A DNA stretch of 64,000 bases from Adenophora triphylla var. japonica. Lineage: Eukaryota > Streptophyta > Magnoliopsida > Asterales > Campanulaceae. Position numbers and translations under genes: made by a program. A model generated the notes under the pieces. That model worked only from the letters and a program-made list of their open reading frames with translations. It was not told the origin of the DNA and did not search any database. The stretch is taken from NCBI GenBank assembly GCA_022495995.1, contig JAFEMH010002443.1, positions 186,001 through 250,000 on the forward strand, read 5' to 3'. This document shows positions 57,481 to 64,000 of the stretch, in pieces; position 1 is the first letter of the stretch, and the number at the start of each line of letters is the position of its first letter.

Positions 57481-57926
57481 GATGCCACCAACCCTTTTTG
57501 GCGCCAAATCTGATTCTGGAACCTTCTTGGATAATACCTGAAAAGTCTAAAACAGATTTATTCCTTTTAGGTCCCTTGGCATGAGCAAAGTACAAAAAAG
57601 TACTTCCTTCGCGAGAAACTTATGAAATGTTTTCGAAAGTCTCGGAATGGACCGAGAATTTACCAAAATGCCCCTAAATGCAATTTTATCATATTAAAAT
57701 GCATCTGGAAAGGTCTCGAATTGGATTGGCGTACTTACAGAGCCCCTCGGCAACATCACTTTTGAAAAAAGTGAGGTTGTCGATAAAATAAGACCCAATC
57801 CCAATGAGCGGCTGGGGGATAAGGCGAAGGGCTAGACGGTGATCTGGGGAATCGGATGGCTGGACCTTTGGAGAAAGGATTCCTACGTATCCTTGGGAGG
57901 GAATCAAGTCGGTCGTAGTTCGGAAA

Positions 57927-58232
57927 TGACTATGTGGTTGTCAACCGCGAGCATGACTGTGCGGTTGTCACCCAAGAGACTGACTGTGCGGTTGTCACCC
58001 AAGAAACTGACTGTGCGGTTGTCACCCAAGATCTGACTGTGCGGTTGTCACCCAAGATCTGACTGTGCGGTTGTCACCCAAGATCTGACTGTGCGTTTGT
58101 CACCCAAGATCTGACTATGCGATTGTCACCCAAGATCTGACTGTGCGGTTGTCACCCGAGAATATGACTGTCCAGTTGTCACCCAAGATCTGACTGTGCG
58201 GTTGTCACCCAAGATCTGACTGTGCGGTTGTC
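57927..58232. repeat. 26-bp tandem repeat, about 11 copies
   Basis: Unit TGACTGTGCGGTTGTCACCC plus AAGATC. The first copies have longer variable tails. Confidence 0.95.
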
Positions 58233-58339
58233 GCTGCCGGAGGGACTGATGTTATTGTTCATGCTGCTGGGGATAGATGTAGCTGCCAGAGGGTCCTATG
58301 CTACTACTGCTGTTGACGGTTGCCGGGTGCGGGGTGGTC

Positions 58340-58770
58340 TTTTGTCGACTGTTGGCTTTGAGGTCTGGGACCTTGCCTGCTATGACGGGAACTTTTGCTT
58401 GCTGGGGATCGGATTCTTGCTGACATCTTGGCGGCGGGGACATCTTTGTTGATGATTGACTTTTGTGTCCCAAGCTTTGCTTGGTAAGCCGGGGACTTTG
58501 CTTGCTGGGCAGCGAACTCTTGTTGACGCTTTGGCGGCGGGGCCATCTTTGTTGACATTTTAACTTTTGTGTCCCGAGCTTTGCTTGGTAAGCCGGGGAC
58601 TTCGCTTGCTGGGCAGCGAACTCTTATTGACGCTTTGGCGGCGGGGCCATCTTTGTTGACAGTTGACTTTTGTGTCCCGAGCTTTGCTTGGTAAGCCGGG
58701 GACTTTGCTTGCTGGGCAGCGAACTCTTATTGACGCTTTGGCGGCGGGGCCATCTTTGGTGTGCACTGCT
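58340..58770. repeat. ~104-bp tandem repeat, about 4 copies
   Basis: Units carry TTTTGTGTCCCGAGCTTTGC, CTTGCTGGGCAGCGAACTCT and TTGGCGGCGGGGCCATCTTT (near 58460, 58563, 58667). The first copy is more diverged. Confidence 0.93.
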
Positions 58771-61030
58771 GGGGAGACTCAAATGGGCACGGATTCTTTG
58801 TCTCGGTCGTGCTTTGAGGGACAATCTTTGAGATTTTGCTCAGTTAATTGTTATACCAGCGGTGGAAAATAACACTCGAAGCAGTACAAGGATCAAAGTG
58901 TTAATCACTAAAGCACAGGGGGTTTTTGGAAGTTTTTGGCCTAGAGACACATTTTGTCGCACAACCTAGTAAAGCCAATGAACAGTCTTTTATAATACAA
59001 ACAGTCTTCATTTTTGAAAAACATTTTAGAGGAAGGCAGGCGGTTTTGAGAGAAAAGATCATCCATTTACACAATTTCGAGTGAGATCAAGAGAATTTGG
59101 AGTATTGATTTCGCTCTTTGCTAGCGATCATGCCTCCTAGACCACGACCCACATAGAAAGGGCCCCAACAAGCTCAACTGGCCGCTCGGAGGAAGAATGC
59201 ACTGTGATGTACCCGATTTTTGAAATCAAACAGAGTCGCCACGCCATTTTTATTTTAAGGGCCAAAACTTTGAAAAATGCCCGAGATTAGAGATTTGGGT
59301 TCGGAGGTCACGTTACACGCCGGGAAGAACGTTAGTGTTCACCCGGAATGCCTCGTAAAAACGAGTCTTCCAAGCTTAAAAACCATTTGTGTGTGTGTGT
59401 GTGTTCCTTTGGCCAAAATAAGTTGAAACTGAGAAAACTAAAAATTGGTAATTCTTTATAAGACATCAAACAAGTCCCATGATTTTTAGTATGATTTTTG
59501 GGTTGAGTTTTGGTACTCAAAAGATTTTTTGAAGTTGAAAACCAATTCTGCCAGAATGAAAAAGGAAGTGGACACCTGATTTTAAAATGGATTTAAGGGC
59601 TTTAAATTCTCAGAATCTGGGGAAAGTCCGAGAATGAAAGTTGTTCAAAACACCTTAAATAAGGTTTCTGTAAAAGAACTTTCCCATTTGGAGATGATTT
59701 GGTGGACCAAAACCTTATGGAAATCTCAGATATGAAATCTGGATTTCCAGAGACTGATGAACTGACTTTTAAAAGATAATTTGAAAAAGGGAGTTTTACT
59801 CACGCTAAAAATAAAGTAAAAATATGTCTGGAAATCTCTTGATGTTGGCTACAAAAAGTATTTTGTAGTCAACACCAAATTCCAAGTTCTTTTGTGTCCA
59901 AAAAATTAGACCATGGACAGAGGTCTTAGAGAAAGGCTACTGGACAGCAACTTCCTCTTGAAGAAAAACATGATTTTAAAGGGGGTTTGGCATCCATGCT
60001 TGTCCCCATTTCCTTAGGCTTTGATTAGTAGTCACTAGACATTTTAGTGGTGATCTACTATATCAAGCCATCCTTAGGGTACATTAGGACTTAAGCATTT
60101 CATTTGCTTGGGAAGGGGAATTTTATCCTTGAAAATGAAGATTTGATGTATGAAAATGTTTTTTGGAAAACACTTTTGAGTGAATGATTTTGAGGAAAAG
60201 CACTTTTAAGTGAATAAGAAGTAATTTGGACCTTTATGTTTTCTCTCTAATCCTCCTCCTAAGGGGTGATTTAAGCTTGGACTTGTGTATGTATGAGAGT
60301 GATTTGAGAATGTTTGGAGTGAGTGGGGTTTGGGAAAGATTCAAGAGAAAATGGTGGCAATTCAAGGGAATTCCCACTGTTTTCTCCCTATTTTTCGCCA
60401 GAGTTTTGCTTCTGTGAGTAAATTGTCTTGTGTAAACTGAGAGAGGAGGGTTCAATTCATAGACCTCTGGGAAAGACATTCTGCTCCACGCGGATCTCCT
60501 TGTAGGCGTGCCTGGTGCATTAAATGCTGCTCCAGGCTTTGGACAGGAAGAATATTTTTCAAATTAAGCAACCAGTTTTTGTTCCAGCAGCTTCCATTTC
60601 GGGTTTTTGGCTTTTTTTGAGATTCTTTTCTTGGTTTAACTCTAAATAGCAATTCCCAATTTACCCTTGCTTTGTTAGAAAAGTTAGGAATTGTTAGAAA
60701 TGTTAGGGATGTTAGAACTTTCGTTAATTTTCTAACGAAAATGCTACCAACTCAAATTGGAGCACTTACAGTAGCCCCTCAGCGACGGCGCTTTCGAAGG
60801 AAGCGGGGTCGTTGATAAGAGTAAGGCTCCATATTTGACAAGATGGGACAAGGGGTGACCAAAGTGGTCGAGTGGCTGGACCTGGTGATAGGCTACCTAC
60901 GTATCCCGAATGGGAATCAAGCCGGTCGTAGTTCGGGTCTTTCGACTATCTTCAGACGTTGACCCTGGAGTGACTGTTTTAGGATGTCAACCTGGTGAGC
61001 GAGTTCTGCAGTCGATTGCTGAAAGAAACT

Positions 61031-61190
61031 CTGCTGGGGATAGGACATGACCATTTTGGTCTGGTGGCTGAAATTGTATATCCGCTCTGCTGGGGATAGG
61101 AATGACCATTTTGGTCTGGTGGCTAAAGTTGTATATCCGCTCTGCTGGGGATAGGAATGACCATTTCGGTCTGATGGCTGAACCTAATGA
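61031..61190. repeat. ~55-bp tandem repeat, 3 copies
   Basis: CTGCTGGGGATAGGA...CATTTTGGTCTGGTGGCT at 61031, 61087 and 61142. Confidence 0.9.
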
Positions 61191-61286
61191 TAGGCTACCT
61201 ACGTATCCTTAAGAGGAATCAAGCCAGTCGTAGTTCGGGTCTTTCGATGTCGACCCTAGAGTGACTGTTTTAGGATGTCAATCTAA

Positions 61287-61471
61287 GATTTGACTACTTT
61301 TGGGAAGTCGCCCTATGATTTGACTATTTTTGGGAAGTCACCCTATGATTTGACTATTTTTGGGAAGTCGCCCTATGATTTGACTATTTTTGGGAAGTCG
61401 CCCTATGATTTGACTATTTTTGGGACGCCCTATGATTTGACTATTTTTGGGAAGTCGCCCTAGTAATGATT
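61287..61471. repeat. 30-bp tandem repeat, 6 copies
   Basis: Unit GATTTGACTATTTTTGGGAA plus GTCGCCCTAT, nearly exact; one copy is shortened near 61425. Confidence 0.95.
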
Positions 61472-61527
61472 TCGGTTTGTCGAATTAGGGGATGATTGCG
61501 ATTTATCGCTTTCCTAGTGTTGTGTGT

Positions 61528-61770
61528 GATAGCGTTTTAGGTGCCTCAAACCTTAATGATGGCGTCTTAGGTGCCTTGAACCTTGATGATGGCGTCTTAG
61601 GTGCCTCGAACCTTGATGATGGCGTCTTAGGTGCCTCGAACCTTGGTGATGGCGTCTTAGGTGCCTCAAACCTTGATGATAGCGTCGTAGGTGCCTCGAA
61701 CCTTGGTGATGGCGTCTTAGGTGCCTCGAACCTTGATGATGTCATTTTAGGTGCCTTGAACCTTGATGAT
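61528..61770. repeat. 30-bp tandem repeat, 8 copies
   Basis: Unit GATGGCGTCTTAGGTGCCTC plus GAACCTTGAT. Same unit length as the array 60 bp before but unrelated sequence. The length being a multiple of three makes long open frames on both strands, which I do not consider genes. Confidence 0.95.
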
Positions 61771-62884
61771 GGGTGATCTGGAGGTGTCAACTTGTTTTGA
61801 AACGATTTCCTTCGATGTTCGTATCCTTTCGTTGGGGACAGACTTCGAGGGGATAGACAGTCTTTTGGTGGACTTCATTTGAAAGGATCGGCCTTACGTT
61901 TGCTGCCGGAATTCCGTTGGCTTTCGTCAGGGATGAACCTAAGTTGAGGTTTAGTTCCATTGTATGATCCTAAATGAGGACTCAGTTCAGGAGTATGAAC
62001 CTAAATCGAGGTTGAGGGAGACTATTTGAGGGCATTCTTGCTGGGGAAGATTAGAGCTTATGATGATTATCGGGGAAAAGGGTGACCGTGTTGGTCAAGC
62101 GGATGGACCTATGGTAGGCTACCTACGTATCCCGAGTGGGAATCAAGCCTGGACGTAGTTCAAGATCGACTGGATAGTTAGGAACAGGTCTAAGATCCTG
62201 GGTCTTTTGATAATTCGGAGGCTGTCACCTTAAGGAGCTAAAGCTTCCGTCGCTATTTGCGGAGATAGAGATAGATGAAGCTATGGGTAATCATGCAACA
62301 TTTGTATGCATGTTTTTGAGATATGTTGAGGGACTAACGTACCTTTGCTGTGCTTACCTGCAGGAGAGCAAGTCGCGGGGGCTGTGTGGTAGTTGATAGT
62401 GTTGAGAGTCTTGATGTATCTGATCGAGATGTTGAAACATTTAGGGGCGTGAGTGAAATTACCCGATCTTTTTTCGCGCGCGGGGCGAGGGGGCACGGAA
62501 AAGGCGGTTGTCTTTCGCGGGGGTTGGTGTCTGAGACCTCGCTTCATGGGAAGGAACAAAATGAGGAGTCGCCACGCGGTTTTTGTATTTTGAGCCCAAA
62601 ACGTTGAGAAACGGCTATTTGTGAAAAGGTGTCGTTTTTATTGGTAGCAAAAACTTAGGAAAATGCTTTTGAAAAAGGGGATCATTTTTATTGGCAGCAA
62701 AAACGAGTAAAAAGCTTTTAGTACCAGAGATTGTTAGGTTCGGAGGTCAGGTTACGTTTCGGGTAGAGTATTACGAGATCGCCCGAAACGCCTCGCATGA
62801 CGAGTCTTTCTACCTTTCTCGAAATCGTGTGTGTGTGTGTGTGTGTGTGTGTTTTGAAATGGGGGCTTGAATGACAAGCTTAAT

Positions 62885-63160
62885 CTTGGTTTGAATGACA
62901 AACGTTGATTATGTGACTTTTGAAAAGACGAGCGTTTGAATGACAAACGTCGGTTTTGAGACAGAAATGAGCGTTTGCGTGGCAAACGTCGACTTTGAGT
63001 TTGAAATGAGCGTTTGCGTGGCAAACGTCGACTTTGAGTTTGAAATGAGCGTTTGCGTGGCAAACGTCGATTTTGAGTTTGAAATGAGCGTTTGCGTGGC
63101 AAACGTCGACTTTGAGTTTGAAATGAGCGTTTGCGTGGCAAACGTCGATTTTGAGCCATA
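62885..63160. repeat. 39-bp tandem repeat with internal inverted repeat
   Basis: About five nearly exact units from 62966, each with GTTTGCGTGGCAAAC (7-bp arms) and GTCGACTTTGAGTTTGA, preceded by degenerate units (AACGTTGATTATGTGAC). Confidence 0.95.
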
Positions 63161-63492
63161 CGAGTCATTGTTAACGATTTTTACGGGAAAAATGCGTATT
63201 AAATGATTTTAAGTGTCAAATGGCGGCTTTGAGTTTGAAGATGAGCATTCGGAGGCCGAACGTCATTTCGTGCGTTTTGAAAGAGAGTTCGACGGACGAA
63301 CTCCGGTTTTGAACCGGGCATTACATTGTTAACGATTTTTACGGGAAAAATACGTATTAAATGACATGCGATCAACGAATCGGGTTGCGACTCGGACTTT
63401 GAAAAGTAAATACTATCACAATCCAAACGGATCGGACTTGTAAATGACAGTATTTAAAGCGGTGTCAACGGAATCAAACGATCCGGATTCGT

Positions 63493-63644
63493 AAATGACG
63501 ATCAACGAGGCCAAACGGCTCGGAATTGTAAAGGACGATCAACGAGGCCAAACGGCTCGGAATTGTAAATGACGATCAACGAGGCCAAACGGCTCGGAAT
63601 TGTAAATGACGATCAACGAGGCCAAACGGCTCGGAATTGTAAAT
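63493..63644. repeat. 37-bp tandem repeat, 4 copies
   Basis: Unit AAATGACGATCAACGAGGCC plus AAACGGCTCGGAATTGT at 63493, 63530, 63567 and 63604, with a degenerate copy upstream. Confidence 0.95.
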
Positions 63645-64000
63645 GACATGAAAGTAAACGGAACGGGGTCGGAACGCCGTTTTAACCCGTGATTACTTCT
63701 CTTACGGAAAGAGAAGAGGATCGAGGGGCTAAAACGTATCGGACCCCGTTAGACGGAGGCGTCTACATTTTGATAACGACGTTCGAAACAGTTATAGCGA
63801 CTGGCGCGTAAACCGAGACGAAACGGAAGATTCAGAGAGAGGGAGTTATACCTATGGCTAGGGTCGACTCCTTTGGCTCGGGAGGTGTGTACGGGACACG
63901 GAAAGTGATTCGAAAGGTTGTTTCGAAGTTGTAGGGTGCGTATTTGATCGAAATACGAAGATTTCACGTGAATCGAGACAAAACGGGAGCTCGGGAGGGG

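Larger units (their letters stand above)
56124..59202 (+). mobile_element. CG-rich gypsy LTR/leader, first copy, with gag start
   Basis: Begins TGAATGTGCGCACACCCGAA directly at the break in ORF1, then GGAGTCGCCACGCC, GGGGGTCAGGTTACGT, GGGAAGAACCGAG, ACGAGTCTTTC. The same order of words opens the copies at 59203 and 62450. Later TTCCTACGTATCC and GGTCGTAGTTCGG (57880-57925) recur at 60900, 61190 and 62115. It ends with an ATG at 59130 (MPPRPRPT, then TAG; a gag start) cut by the next copy at 59203. From these words and the tandem arrays I infer a Tat-type gypsy family. Confidence 0.6.
59203..62449 (+). mobile_element. CG-rich gypsy LTR/leader, second copy
   Basis: Starts TGTGATGTACCCGATTTTTG inside the gag start of the first copy, then AGAGTCGCCACGCC, TTCGGAGGTCACGTTACACG, GGGAAGAACG, ACGAGTCTTCC. 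(GT)n at 59388-59404. 59410-60760 is non-coding. CTACCTACGTATCC recurs at 60895, 61193 and 62110. Confidence 0.55.
62450..64000 (+). mobile_element. CG-rich gypsy LTR/leader, third copy, runs off the window
   Basis: Starts TGAGTGAAATTACCCGATC, then GGAGTCGCCACGCG, GGTTCGGAGGTCAGGTTACG, CGGGTAGAG, CCTCGCATGACGAGTCTTTC and (GT)n at 62828-62851. More CpG-rich than the other copies. No coding region before the window ends. Confidence 0.55.

Noticed and set aside
61492..61790. 94- and 95-codon open frames on opposite strands
   Set aside because: They follow from a 30-bp repeat whose length is a multiple of three; no start context or homology.
57927..63644. Regular direct repeats resembling a CRISPR array
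   Set aside because: Units are contiguous without unique spacers, no cas genes, and the DNA is plant nuclear.

Overview
The window is nuclear DNA of a flowering plant, most likely a eudicot; I cannot place it more precisely. It has one complete spliced nuclear gene among nested LTR retrotransposons, MITEs and hAT-type elements, with plant gene fragments inside or next to them. Nothing prokaryotic or organellar was seen.

The gene is TOM40, the beta-barrel channel of the outer mitochondrial membrane import complex, at 35960-43886 on the + strand. Eleven exons with GT/AG borders join in phase into 307 codons. Its introns hold two Stowaway-type MITEs, one hAT-like element and an old internal duplication. 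A broken copy of its 5' end (exon 1, the tail of exon 3, exon 4) lies about 30 kb upstream (3184-8005). That copy carries a 2.9 kb gag-protease-only Ty3/gypsy element, a MITE-associated deletion and a solo LTR.

Region by region: 1-3.2 kb holds an LTR-like stretch, a hAT MITE, a Stowaway MITE, an acidic-repeat gene fragment, a 4-coumarate-CoA-ligase-like fragment and a hairpin minisatellite. 3.2-8.0 kb is the TOM40 pseudocopy with its insertions. 8.0-18.9 kb is a tandem array of three Ty1/copia internal regions separated by single LTRs, inside a foldback MITE. 19-25 kb has a 1.15 kb inverted duplication, a class I chitinase fragment, compound microsatellites and a ~153 bp tandem repeat. 25-32.6 kb has a copia fragment interrupted by a gypsy element without pol, itself carrying a hAT element with an ATG1-kinase exon fragment. 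33-36 kb has MITEs, a 5S-rRNA-like sequence, a hAT-like element and the TOM40 promoter. 44.8-46 kb has a long-TIR element. 47-56 kb is a ~2.7 kb-armed palindrome of an Athila-like, ORF1-only element, one arm split by a hAT element that contains a solo LTR. 56-64 kb holds three nested relatives of a CG-rich gypsy family full of unrelated short tandem arrays.

Two patterns cut across families. Differences between the three copia copies, including the ones that break frames and primer binding sites, fall mostly at CAG/CTG triplets and are not C-to-T changes, so many may be base-calling errors at CHG-methylated sites. Several unrelated LTR families also carry clusters of CpG-containing 12-24 bp imperfect palindromes.
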